Below are positions 7,293-17,976 of a stretch of 28,325 bases of DNA, one piece after another. The DNA lies in assembly GCA_027596945.1 (NCBI GenBank), contig JADGJH010000139.1, positions 1 through 28,325 of the forward strand, given 5' to 3'. Position 1 is the stretch's first letter. The number at the start of each line of letters is the position of its first letter. The stretch is from Physocladia obscura. Taxonomy: Eukaryota; Chytridiomycota; Chytridiomycetes; Chytridiales; Chytriomycetaceae. Made by a program: the position numbers and the translations under genes. The notes beneath the pieces are model-generated. The model made no database searches. It was not told the origin of the DNA and worked only from the letters and a program-made list of their open reading frames with translations.

Positions 7293-10200
7293 ATGTCTCG
7301 ACATCGACATGTTCGCAACTTGGCATTGGACGATTACGTTGATAACGGCGATGACGATGACTACAGCGACGAAGATTACGACAAAAATGATCTTCAAAAC
7401 GAGCCTGGTTTATCCCTTTTTCCTCTTGTTTTTTGTTTTATGATTTTGGTTTGAGTTGAGTGACTTATTTAAAAAATCAGAACCGATTCAAATTGCTTAT
7501 ACTGCTCCTTCACGTAATGTGTCTGGTAAATCATCGGCAATATCAACACCGTCCATGCGTAAAGCCAGCGTGCCGTTGACGGGTAAATAGCTGCCTTTTT
7601 TGTTACTCTATTGAACACTGCTGTTTCAGCAATTCGAAACGTGATGAATATTGTTGGATCTGGCTTTTCAGTAGACAGAGTTACGAATGCGTTATTAAAA
7701 TATGACGGCAGTGAAGAACGCGCCATAAATTATTTACTCGACAGCAGTGACCAAAATGGTGAGTTTCTCCTCCCAATATTCCCGTCTCGTTTCAAACCGC
7801 ATAGTGGGGGGGTGGCAAACATATTATCCGCACCGCTACTTTGATTTTGCTGTCCTCAAAATTCGATATCGCTTTGAATTTTGATCGCAAGCTGAAATCG
7901 TTCTCAGTATCATCACCGATTAAAAACTACCAAATTGATGAGAATGAATCGAAATCATCTGATAATCCCACTGCAAACTTGCCACAATCATTAAGTTCTC
8001 TGAAGTTAGGAGTTGCATCTGTTTCAAAAAGTAATTCTCTGTTGTCCAAGCCTGCTTTACCTGTGTCCTTGGCAAGTTTGGGTAAATCCGCTCCAATTAG
8101 CCAACCTCCGCCAACTTTGTCATCTCTATCCAACTTTGGCGGTGGTATCAAATTTCAAAATCAAAATATGGCTGGCAGTGGTGGTTTGCATGCGCTGGCT
8201 AGTTTAAGTAAACCAAAAATACCATTAACCTCTGGAGGATTAAACGCAGTTACAACTACAAACCCCGGACTTTCATCAATGAGATCAAACACGGCATTGA
8301 CCGGTCTTGGAGAAGGACCAAATTCAGGATCTAATCGCGAATCGAGCCTTATTAGCAAAAAATTAGATGGTGGTATTTCATCGGGAAATGTAATATCTGA
8401 AGCCTTGACTGCAATGTCTTTACGAGAATCTATATCTTATTCAAAATCAGCTCTACTTGTTCCAAAATTACTGCAATCAAATCTTTCACTTTCTACAATG
8501 ACGGGATTAAATCAAAAACCTGTTTCAATCACTGCAAAATTATCACCAAAAACTGCGAATGAGAAAATATTGAAACAAAAACTTGTGACTGATCGAAAAT
8601 CAGCGCTTTCAGAAAATTTATTACCTGATACCAACTATTCAACATCAATTTTTGCCAAACCCTCCGCTTTTGCATCTTTTTGGACATCTGACTTCACCTT
8701 TCTTGACGCGAGTACGCATGTAAAAATTAATAACCAAGTTTTTGCAAATTTGTTAGATGCATCTACTGTCGATGGGAAAAAATTCGATTTTTCAACTCCA
8801 AGTCCAGACGATCGTGTTTTCGCCGCCAGATCTGGTGTGTGAGAATGTTTTTCCTGTATTTCATTTAATTTAATAATTTTTTCTTTATTCATCTTTTGGA
8901 AATAAGGAAAACTTGCGGGAACAAAGCCTTCCATTGGCAACGCATACAACGCAAAAACTTCAACAAAACCAGTCAACCCAAATGTCCAGGCCATAATAAC
9001 ACAAGGCATCAAATCGATTTCAATTTCATCATCTTTGGCATCAAGTTCAAAGAACTCAACAAAATCCCATGTGATTCCCAAAAGCACAATAAGAGAAGAA
9101 ATTCCTCGCTCTCGATCAGTATCACCGGTTCGAGCATCTTCGCCAGCAAGAAGCACAACAAGTGTTGCATCAAGTGGAAAGGTTGGTATTCCAGTTCAAC
9201 AACCGCCACAACATTCGAAAGTAGGCGCAGGGAAAAAAATTGATGTTTTAGCTGAATATGCAAAAAGAAATTCGGACAAATCGTCTATTAATTTAGTGAT
9301 TGTTGGTTTGTGCTGGCTTTTTTTCTTTTGTTGTTGTTGTCGTTGTTGCATTTATCACTTCTTTCTCAAATTGCAGGACATGTTGATGCTGGAAAATCCA
9401 CACTGATGGGTAAGAAAAATATTAAAGACTAAGTTTTTACATTTTTCTGATTTTCAATTTAATTAGGACATCTTCTTTATTTACTCGGCGAAGTGAATGA
9501 AAAAACGATGAAAAAATACGAACGTGATGCCGAAAAAATGAAGAAGGGATCTTTTTGTTTTGCGTGGGTTTTGGACGAAACCGAAGAAGAACGCTCTCGG
9601 TAACATAGAAATGAAATATGTTTTTGGCCTTCTTCCGATTCTTTTTCTTCCTTTAGTGGCGTGACAATAGACGTTGGAATGTCGTATTTTGAGACTGAAA
9701 GCCACCGGTTCACTATTTTGGATGCACCCGGACATCGTGATTTTATCCCAAATATGATTTCTGGTGCTTCGCAGGTAATTTCGCATGCCTTTTTATTAAA
9801 TTTCCTAAAAATTATAAAACTAAAAAAATGAAGGCGGATGCTGCTCTTTTGGTGATTGATAGCGGGACTGGAGAATTTGAAGTCGGATTTGAATTAGGCG
9901 GGCAAACTCGAGAACATGCTCTGCTTGTTCGAAGTTTAGGTGTTAACCAACTTGTTGTTGCTATAAACAAGCTTGATATGGTAAGAGGTATTCGTTTTAA
10001 ACAAAGTTCTGAAATTTTTATTTCTATATTTGGGTATGCTTTTATTTTCTGGTCATTATCAGATGAGTTGGTCTCAAGCGCGTTTCTTGGAGATAAAAGA
10101 AAAACTGTTTGTGTTTTTTCTTGGCGCTGGATTCAAGAAGAACAACATTTTTTTTGTTCCATGTAGTGGATTCACTGGGGAAAATATGATAGAAAGGAAG

Positions 10201-11083
10201 AGTGATATTTTGAAATCTTGGTATTCGGGGCTGACACTCCAAGAAAGCTTGGGTAAGATTTCACTGTGCCACCAGTTCAAACTTACTCATAGTATTTTGC
10301 TCAGATGGTTTGACCCCTCCCATTCGGGAACTTGAAAAGCCTTTCCGACTTCCTGTTGTGGATTATTTTAAAGGAGGTGTGACAGCTGGCGGTGGTGGAT
10401 CATTATCGGTCAGTGGACGTGTTGAAGCTGGTACACTGCAGATTGGAGATATTATCACTGTGATGCCTTTGGGAGAACATGGTGTTGTTAAGTCAATTGA
10501 AGCAAATAATAATCCGATCAAATGGGCTGTAGCTGGAGATAATATTGTTATTGCAATCAGTGGTATTGAGACTCAGCAGATTAAGTGAGTTGTTTGTTTT
10601 GTGTTGTTTTATTATTATTTAATTGTTATAATAATATAAAATATAAAAGTATCGGAAATGTTCTTTGTTCGCCCCATTACCTTGTTCCAGTTGCTGATGT
10701 ATTTACTGTCAAAATTGTCACATTTGATATTGTAATCCCGTTGACTCTTGGCGTTCCAATTGTTGTGCACCATCAAAGTGCTTCAACCCCAGGAATAATT
10801 TCCAAACTCTTTTCTCTTCTTGATAAATCGACTGGAGAAGTCATAAAGAAGAATCCCAGGTGAGGCTTCTTTATTATTATTTTGATTTTGTGGGCATTGC
10901 TGACAGTTTGCTTATAGAGCGCTTGCAAAAAACGTGACAGCGGTGATTGAAATCAAAGTTGAGCGGCCAATATGCATTGAACTCGCAAAAGATTCCAGGG
11001 AGCTGGGCAGATTGATGATTCGGTCTGGATCTTCTGTAGTTGCTGCTGGTATTGTGACTGTAATTGTGAATCGAGTCAAATAA
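7293..11083 (+). CDS. HBS1: HBS1/Ski7-family translational GTPase (ribosome rescue, partner of Dom34/Pelota)
   Basis: Thirteen exons (7293-7407, 7481-7582, 7630-7758, 7908-8834, 8907-9305, 9377-9409, 9467-9599, 9657-9774, 9834-9980, 10063-10252, 10305-10584, 10650-10859, 10918-11083) sum to 2949 nt, 982 residues. HBS1 with Dom34/Pelota splits stalled ribosomes. The N-terminus [12 protein letters not shown] is family-typical, and residues 73-115 form the UBA-like helical domain ([13 protein letters not shown]). A long Ser/Leu-rich linker follows. The EF1A-like GTPase has G1 GHVDAGKST (558-566), G3 DAPGH (635-639), G4 NKLD (697-700) and G5 CSGFTGEN, then two beta-barrel domains ending in [11 protein letters not shown]. 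Exon 6 is only 33 nt and encodes the P-loop. The linker is longer than in yeast Hbs1 and carries KPSAFASFW (366-374), a possible exosome-binding motif like that of Ski7/HBS1L3 (inference). All GTPase motifs are intact. Confidence 0.92.
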
Positions 11084-11875
11084 AAAAATAAAAACATAAA
11101 AATAAAATAATAATAAATACCGCATTGAGATAAAACCTTGTCAGTTTTACCATCTACTTTGCCAGTATCTACCCGAAATCTGAGTACGTATTTGTAGTAT
11201 ATTTGTAATGCAAATAATAAATTTCCCATTAAATAACTAAGCAAAAAAAATATTACAAATAATATTAGCTGTTGTTGTTTTGCCATTTGCAAACTAAATT
11301 TCAGATGTTTTGCATCCCACCAAAGGAGTTCAAATCTGTCGACTAACCATCTAATTATCTGACCAACTTATCATCGCGTCATCATAAAAATTTAATATAA
11401 ATAGATATATTGCAATAATTGGTCAAAATAAAAATATGTGCAAAGAAAAGCTTCGTTGCGGCGAAAGATTGAGTTTTTTTATCAAACTAAAAACACTAGC
11501 GACAGCAAATTTTGTATGTTCTACAATCATAAAAATCAAAATTAAATTACTATACCTCAAGCTAACCGCATAAACTTTCACAATTCCAATGTAAACAGCA
11601 GAGGAATATTAAAAGAAGTCTCTAGCTTGAAAGTGCCAACACAGCATTTATTAGGAATTTTAGGAAGTCTTCCGACTTTGACGTGAAAATGGAAATTTTC
11701 CCTGATGTATGAGTTTAACATTTTGCTCTCAAACATCAGATATATTCTTCTCACTATGTTACTTTCCTTTATTTTATATATTCGGAATACTGTAATAAAA
11801 TAGCATTTTTGCACTCAAACACCAGATTAATTAAAAGCATACGAACTGTTCAAAGTGAGTTTGTAGGTGTAGGAT
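11084..11875. other. Intergenic, AT-rich, nothing recognised
   Basis: The 3' flank of the HBS1 gene begins with A/T-rich sequence (aaaaaaataaaaacataaaa), suitable for transcript ending. The remaining roughly 750 bases contain only short reading frames with no family resemblance. The left edge of the Harbinger-like remnant lies near its right end. Confidence 0.6.
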
Positions 11876-12678
11876 TCAATAAATACTTAATTTTTGCACT
11901 GCTTTCTGGTTTAAAACTGACCCTTCTTCAAGTTGAAATATCATTACACTGTGATCAATAGCATCAACAATTCCTGAAATTTCAACTCCTTCATTCAACT
12001 GGAATGAACCCCTTCTGTTTTTCACTGGCAAATAAACCTTGAACTTTGTTAATATCAAATTCAGGAGCAGTTAATAGTCTGTTGTCTGTGTCTTCATGAA
12101 AAGGTGTGTGAGTCACATGGATTCCATTTGGTTCAATCAGTCCAAATGCTGCTTTATGAAATAGAAAGCACTTCAACCACAAAATAAAAGTGGGTTCCAG
12201 AGTTTTTTGTTAAGACAAAGCCATAATTTCAAAATGCTTTGAAGCTTGTAGTGTCGGCTATTGTCTGCAAGGGTCTTCGCAATTTTTTTCATTTTCTAAA
12301 TCTGCATGGTCAGCTTCAGCAGTTTCATCCAAATCTTCCAAGGTATTTGGATCATCCCTCATGAAATCAGTAGCTTTGCAAAATGCTTTTTTTATGGATT
12401 TATATATAGCTGATTGTTGTAAAAAATGAAAATAGACAACAAAACATTTTTAAAGTCAAACCTGTATCACTGGCTCTGATTCACCTTTTCAAAGGCAACA
12501 TGAAGTCATTTGTTTTTTCCTTCAATAGATAAATCTTATCTGATACCTGCTCTGTTGTTTTGTTTTGCAAAAGGACTACAATTTTGGCTGGAGATTTTCC
12601 TTCCTTGCCCATGTTGTACATGATTGTTGACTCAGGGCAAGTCCATTTTATGTAAGTTTGTTTCCTTCTTCCAACCAT
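11876..12678 (-). pseudogene. Myb/SANT-like ORF of a Harbinger-type element (decayed)
   Basis: Read on the minus strand, 12678-12481 starts with ATG and encodes 65 residues containing KWTCPESTIMYNMGKEGKSP and a KTTEQVSDKIYLLK helix. This tryptophan-led three-helix pattern is typical of Myb/SANT-like domains. Further down the strand are an acidic stretch (DDPNTLEDLDETAEAD, about 12385-12310) and two later blocks (about 12182-11991 and 12040-11876), separated by stops or frame changes. PIF/Harbinger elements usually encode a Myb-like DNA-binding protein beside the transposase, and a transposase remnant lies immediately to the right in divergent orientation. CpG is nearly absent. The gene cannot give a full product as it stands unless further introns are present. 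Confidence 0.4.
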
Positions 12679-13049
12679 TGCTAATTAAAGTTGTCACTTT
12701 TGAAAGTTGTTCATTTTTGATGCAATTTTTTTCAATACAAATTGACACAGTTTCAATACATCATGAAAAATTACAGGTATGGAAGACAACAAAATTTATC
12801 AAATCAAGATCTCATTTTTGGCCCTCAAACTTTCACATTCAAAATTTGATAGATGCTGATTTCATCTTGGGATTCACCACCATTTCAGCTGCTCTCAGAA
12901 CAAATTCTTCACAGTTATTCAGACCAAAAATGTTGATCCTATTTTGGTGTCTAATTGCCAGTATGTTATGCAACTTGGTTCTATGTTAAACCACACACTG
13001 TGCCAGCTGTATTTCAGTCAAGCCATCTACTTTGGACTTTGTCTTTTGA

Positions 13050-13718
13050 AATACTATCCAAAAGAATTATATGGTGTCTGTGCATGGAATTGACTTAAAA
13101 ACTTGGATCAAATATATTGATCAAGGTACAATGCTGCTCTACTGCTATTAACCAAAGCTTTGTGCAATCTATATGCTTTTATTAAAACCAAATTATTTCT
13201 AGTATCCATGGAAAAGTCAAATGCAGCTTTAATTTAACAAATTCTTTCAATGGTTGTTGATGCCATATTTTGATGCCACGCCACCTCTTGAACCTTGCAG
13301 CTATTATTCAGTAAAAGACAAGTTTCATGCCTTGAAATATGAGGTTGCTTTCACAATTTGTGATCCTCATATGGTGAGTGGTTCATTTAAAGGTGCTGTT
13401 TCTGACAGAACAATTGCATACCATAAATTATTGCATAATCTTTGTGCTTTGGAAATACTGCTAGCTGACAAGGGATATGCAGGAGAGGATCACTTGCTTA
13501 TTCCTGTAAAAGCGTCAAACAATTCAGCTGATGAAATATTCAATTCACAACATTTCAGAATCTGCCAGTTGATTGATAGGATGAACAAGCAGATTAAACA
13601 TTTTGACTGTTTAGCAGGAGTCTGGAGGCATGGATATTTGCAAAACAAAATAGCATTCATATTATTTGTAGATCAACTAATATTATTATTGATTTGGGAG
13701 AGCCATTGTGAAAAATAA
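13050..13718 (+). pseudogene. PIF/Harbinger-like DDE transposase (decayed)
   Basis: One plus-strand frame from 13050 to the TAA at 13716-13718 is interrupted by TAA 13149, TAG 13200 and TAA 13230. After that it is open for 154 codons. It carries the order of motifs of DDE_Tnp_4-type transposases: PYFDATPPLE with a first acidic residue, YYSVKDKFHALKYEVAF, VSDRTIAYHKLL with the second acidic region, LLADKGYAGEDHLLIPVK, and a C-terminal LAGVWRHGYLQNKIAF. The glutamate expected in the IIE-type motif seems to be Asp (LIDRMNKQIKHF), which with the stops argues against activity. Upstream plus-strand sequence (about 12780-13050) may hold more of the gene in other frames. Confidence 0.65.
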
Positions 13719-13730
13719 AGTTTTGAAAAT

Positions 13731-14082
13731 TCAGTTGATTCCAGTGCCTCCATTACAAAAGCTGGCAACTATGTCACTGTTATAACTCAATTGATCTTTA
13801 AAATATTGCTATGAACAGTTCAGGGAATACACAATGGATGTTTGATAGAAGATTTGAATAGTCATATAATTCACCTGTTGTATGAGTCAAATACAAAAGC
13901 AGATCTACAGACTGAAAATCCCAGCAATATGGGGTATATTTTTATTTTTGAGGCTTTAATTTGCCATTTTCTTGTACAATTCAACTGGATGACTGGAAGC
14001 ACTTGAATGTGGTGTAACATGGTATTTAGTTGTTGAAAAACAATAATTGAACCTGAAATCAGCCTTCAGCCCCCAATCGAAC
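13731..14082. other. Intergenic, upstream of the vWA gene
   Basis: No gene is seen in these 350 bases. The left part is still CpG-poor, as in the transposon remnant. The first CpGs appear at about 14077, next to the start codon of the vWA gene, so its promoter probably lies within old element-derived sequence. Confidence 0.5.
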
Positions 14083-15073
14083 ATGATGCAATCTTCACGT
14101 TTAAACGAGATCAAACCACCGGAATACTCGTTTGATCCAACGACTGTGATTGATGAAGACAGTCGGATCACACAGTTCAAAGAATTGATTCTCAAACATG
14201 AAATCTCGAACTTGATGGCTCTGAAACTGCGAAAACTTGAAGTAAGTAGCTGTAATGTGCATCAGTTTTCAAATATCTCACACTCCACATTATTACGCTC
14301 ACAAATAGGCTTTCGACATTGTGATCATTGCTGACGATTCGGGATCGATGCAGACGAAGTCGACAAGCAATCTCACAGTTTCGGATCCGTTCGCAAAGAC
14401 CAAAACGCGATGGGACGAACTCAAAGAAACCGTCGCCATCGTCACAGAAATTGCAGCATTGTTGGACGAAGACGGTGTCGATATTTTCTTTCTCAATAGA
14501 CCGCCGGTTCGGAATATTACTGGACCATCGGCTGCGTTGGATGCCGCGTTTCAGCCAAAACCAACCGGGTACACACCAATTACAAGCACATTACAAGCAG
14601 TTTTGCATGAAAAATGGCACGGTATTGCGCATGGAGACCGCAAGAAACTATTGATTCTCATTGCTACCGACGGCCAACCAACAACAAGCACAGGCCAAAT
14701 CGACAAAGAGGGATTAAAACGCGTATTGGTGCATGAACGTGGCAATGTACCTGGGGAAATTCCGGTTTGCTTCCTCGTATGCACCGACGATGATTACGAA
14801 ATCGAGTACCTGAATGAATGGGACAATGTGATACTCGATCTTGATGTTGTGGACGATTATTTCACTGAACGGAGGCAAATAATAGAAGTTCAAGGGAGTC
14901 AGTTTCCGTTTTCGAGGGGTGATTGGGTGTGTAAAATGTTGTTGGGTGCAATTGATCCGGAAATTGACGCGCTTGATGAAACACCGATTAATTCGGCAGC
15001 AAGGCGTAAAAGCACACAACAAAGCAAGCAAAAGTCTCACAGTAACAGTCAAAATGGATGCGAAATCTCATGA
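14083..15073 (+). CDS. von Willebrand factor A (vWA) domain protein
   Basis: Two exons (14083-14241 and 14309-15073) join in phase 0 to 307 residues. The start is the first of two adjacent ATGs; an in-frame TAA lies at 14044. The vWA fold is shown by a complete metal-ion-dependent adhesion site: DDSGSM (D62, S64, S66), a TGYTPITSTL segment supplying the threonine, and LILIATDGQPTT supplying the third-loop aspartate. The domain runs from about residue 54 to 240, and the protein ends in a basic Ser/Gln tail (RRKSTQQSKQKSHSNSQN). There is no signal peptide or membrane segment, so it is probably an intracellular protein that binds a partner through Mg2+. Such single-domain fungal vWA proteins have no settled function. 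It is convergent with the PEX11 gene. Confidence 0.85.
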
Positions 15074-16325
15074 TTTGGTTGGGAGTTTGTGTTTTTACTT
15101 TTTAAAAGATTGAAAATTCTGGTGACTATTTTTGAGCGAATTTAGTAAATTTGCTTTTCATTTTTGATATTCGTAAAATAATTTGGCAGTCAAACAGTTA
15201 TAAAATTCATGCGGAAATTATTATTTTTTGGTATGGATAGGAAAAATGGTTGCCAAACATAGTTTAAAATGGTTTGTAATGATTGTGTCGTTGTAAAAAG
15301 ATGGTAAAAGCGGTAAATTAAGTACTTTTGCCCACGTAAGTGTTTTTGCCCGTGAACATCAAGCAAAAATCACACTTTTGAAAGGGAATTTCTTCCACAA
15401 GATAACCGATACAGAAACTACGGTTATTGTGGAACAAAATTTTATAGTTCATAGGTCAACCGAATACCGTTATTTAAAGGTTCTATCATTTTCAATGTTT
15501 GGTTTTCACATAATTAGCTACATTTTATTTTTCATATTTTTTGTCATCGATTGTTCACACCACACACCAATCAACTTATGATGAATACTAGATTGAAAGA
15601 ATGACAGTGGGGATTTTGAAGTCTTCATGTTTCTATTATTATTCGTGCCCTTTTTATTTCTTCCTAAGCCTTTGTATTGTTTTAGAAAAAGAGTGCTCGT
15701 TTCCACTAACCACGGTTGCCATATATCAAGAAGAAACTTCTCATATTCCGAAAATTGCACCATGAGGTTTTAAATGCAGTTCAATAACCAATGCCAAAAA
15801 ATTTAAAAATCCTTAGAATAGCAATCATAACCAATATTTTTGAGTATAAAAAAGCTGAATACAAACAATTGAATATTCAAATAAATATTCTTCTCTGTCA
15901 TTAAAATTTTCTCAGTAAAAATCAGTCACTGGATTTTGTTATATCTATTGAGATGTACAACATGCACATACGGTACTTTTTCATTCTTGCCAGTCGACAG
16001 TACTGCAAATTTGTCACAGGGCAATGTTTCTGGTTATCGCGTCATAAAAAAAAAAGATTAGAAGTAAACTTTTTTCGTCTGAGTCTCAAGCTGAAATACC
16101 TATGATGAATTTCATGCTTGTCCAAGCTGTTGATTTGTCAGGCACACCTAAGATTCAGATGGCAATTTATACGTGAAGTAGAGAAAAAGTCTATTGAATA
16201 TCCAGATCTACCGCCATTCTAAGATTATACTTTGGTTATGGGAATAATAACGAAAGTATTGCAATTTTAATAACTTTAATAACTTTCATAGAAGGTGGAT
16301 AAATAAATTTTGATTTTTTTATGGT
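15074..16325. other. Intergenic between two convergent genes
   Basis: About 1.25 kb separate the ends of the vWA (+) and PEX11 (-) genes. A strong hairpin lies at 15393-15434. A minus-strand frame of 81 codons (15763-15518, starting MVQFSEYEKFLLDIW) begins with ATG but matches nothing I recognise and is not counted as a gene. The rest is AT-rich with no feature. Confidence 0.5.
15393..15434. repeat. Inverted repeat able to form a 14-bp hairpin
   Basis: The left arm ttccacaagataaccg (15393-15408) pairs with the right arm cggttattgtggaa (15421-15434). Fourteen bases pair perfectly apart from a two-base bulge in the left arm, around a 12-base loop. It lies between two convergent genes, so it could act in an RNA 3' end or be the core of a small inverted-repeat element. 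Confidence 0.6.
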
Positions 16326-17822
16326 TCAAATTTTCTTATTGGTTGTAGCGGAAGTAGACAAAGTGGAAAACAATTTCCAAGTACCTAAACACGCTGCCGT
16401 TAAACCTGCCAAATCTTGAACATGTTGTAACTGCTTTGCAGGGCCGCGCATTTTTTCGACCTGTTTAACAACTCCAAACACATCAAACGAACAAAACAGA
16501 CAATCTGCCACCAGTTTTGCCAAAGTTAATTGAGATATCCAAATCTTCAGCTCAGCATCACAAATTTTTTCATTTGTTGCAGCAATTAGAACTGCTGCAG
16601 TGCTTGGTGATGTGTCACCACTGCAAACAATGGTTTCATCATCATCAATGACAGATTCGGAAACTTTGCAGATTTCAGCAGACATGCTTTGATCAAGCTG
16701 CAAAATAAGAACGCGACGCTTTTCATGCAAATCAACAAGAGTACGACGTGTTGCATTCAATTTATCCCATACATCACGCACATCAAATCCAATTCCTATA
16801 AGCCAGAGTCTGTCAGCCCATGTGTCAAAAAAAGGGTTTTGATCTTTAAGACCGATTTTGGCAAGCGTCACATTGTCATCCGCAATATTAGTGAGTAAGG
16901 CATTAATGTTTGAAAAAAAGTTGAAGAGGTACGCAGGGCTTGCGTCTGGCGATGTTGATGACAAAAATTCGATAGGCGCAAGAAAAGAACCGAAGCGAAT
17001 GAGTTTTCTGGCGACAGAAAGATGCGGGATCATTTTGGCAAGGGATTTTCGAGTGCGAGCAGTCACAGGGAGAATCGAAAGAAACTTTACCCACAAAAGA
17101 ACTTTTGCAGAGTACTGGATAACTTTGAGGATCTTTTAAATTTTAATATCAGTCAAATCATGCCACCGCAAGTGTTGTCAACAACGAAAAAACAAAAACA
17201 AAAAAACGCAAAAATAAACCTTGTCTCGCCCATCGTTAAGAAGCAATATTTTACGAAAAATAAGGATTTTAAAGATCAGATTGGATGATGCAAATTTCGT
17301 GGCAGATTTCTCAGAAATGACCTGAGAAACTTTTTTTGGTTTTGAATTCACTTCATTATTTACTGGGTGTGAGAATGTTTGGAGGGTGCTTGACGAGAGT
17401 GAACGCAACAAAGTAACAGCCTTATCACTAAGCGCAATGCGTGGAATGGACTTTACACTCGAGATTGGAATGGAGAATGGGATTGGGATGAAGCTTGGTG
17501 TTTTATTGCGCAAAAACGATTGGTTTTCGAGCAGTTTTGCAGGAAGCAGCGGAGGCATTTGCTGAGCGCTGAGCGGGTGTTTTCCTTCGCCGGCAGCGAA
17601 TGTCGCTGAGTTCAAGATTGTTGGCGATTGCAGAATAGCCATTTGTTGCTGATTAACTGATGGTGGACTGGATTCTTTTGTTATCAGTTTGGTTGATGAC
17701 TCTATTTTTGGATCGTCGCCTTTTTGCGCTGCTATTGCCTCATCGTGTTTCACATTGTCGGTTTCAATTGCTGTGCATTCCGAGTCTGTAAGCGAATGCT
17801 CCGAACGTGCTGGGCTATGCAT
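16326..17822 (-). CDS. PEX11: Peroxisomal membrane protein PEX11 family, with long N-terminal extension
   Basis: Two minus-strand exons (17822-17220 and 17132-16326, intron 87 nt with GTTTAT...AAAAG) join in phase 0 to 469 residues. PEX11 proteins bend and elongate the peroxisomal membrane and promote peroxisome division. The family signature spans the splice junction: GRDK then ILKVIQYSAKVLLW. It continues with RTRKSLAKMIPHLSVARKLIRFGSF, a helical stretch NALLTNIADDNVTLAKIGL, and a C-terminal hydrophobic segment DLAGLTAACLGTWKLF. Typical PEX11 proteins are about 230-280 residues, which fits residues 195-469 here. Residues 1 to about 185 are an added Ser/Pro/Gln-rich, probably disordered region starting MHSPARSEHSLTD. 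It may be regulatory (phosphorylation is known for PEX11 in yeast), but that is inference. Confidence 0.82.
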
Positions 17823-17976
17823 TCTACTTTTTGTTAATTAAATCTCCTTGTTTGTTTGTTCGCCACAGTTTCCGGCATTCTCCGGCCTTTCCCGGCGATT
17901 GTTTCTTTTGTACTCCAACAACAAGTTAACTGTCTACAATCCCATGAATTTAACATTGTCTCCACTATTAAAAAAG

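Larger units (their letters stand above)
11876..13730. mobile_element. Harbinger-type DNA-transposon remnant, CpG-depleted
   Basis: Divergent Myb-like (-) and DDE transposase (+) remnants lie together in a stretch with about four CpG in 1.85 kb by eye, while the following gene from 14041 has normal CpG. The pairing is the usual gene content of PIF/Harbinger elements. Terminal inverted repeats and a 3-bp target duplication were not located. Confidence 0.45.

Noticed and set aside
7258..7326. Upstream ATG at 7326 as the start of the JmjC gene
   Set aside because: It would overlap the first exon of HBS1 and add residues ([12 protein letters not shown]...) that complement that exon; the ATG pair at 7257/7254 is more likely.
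8635..9156. 173-codon minus-strand frame opposite HBS1 exons 4-5
   Set aside because: The plus strand has a full HBS1 model with matching splice sites; the opposite frame is a shadow with no family resemblance.
15518..15763. 81-codon minus-strand ORF with ATG between the vWA and PEX11 genes
   Set aside because: No recognisable domain, no splice partners and low-complexity Asn/Lys content; kept only as a note in the intergenic entry.
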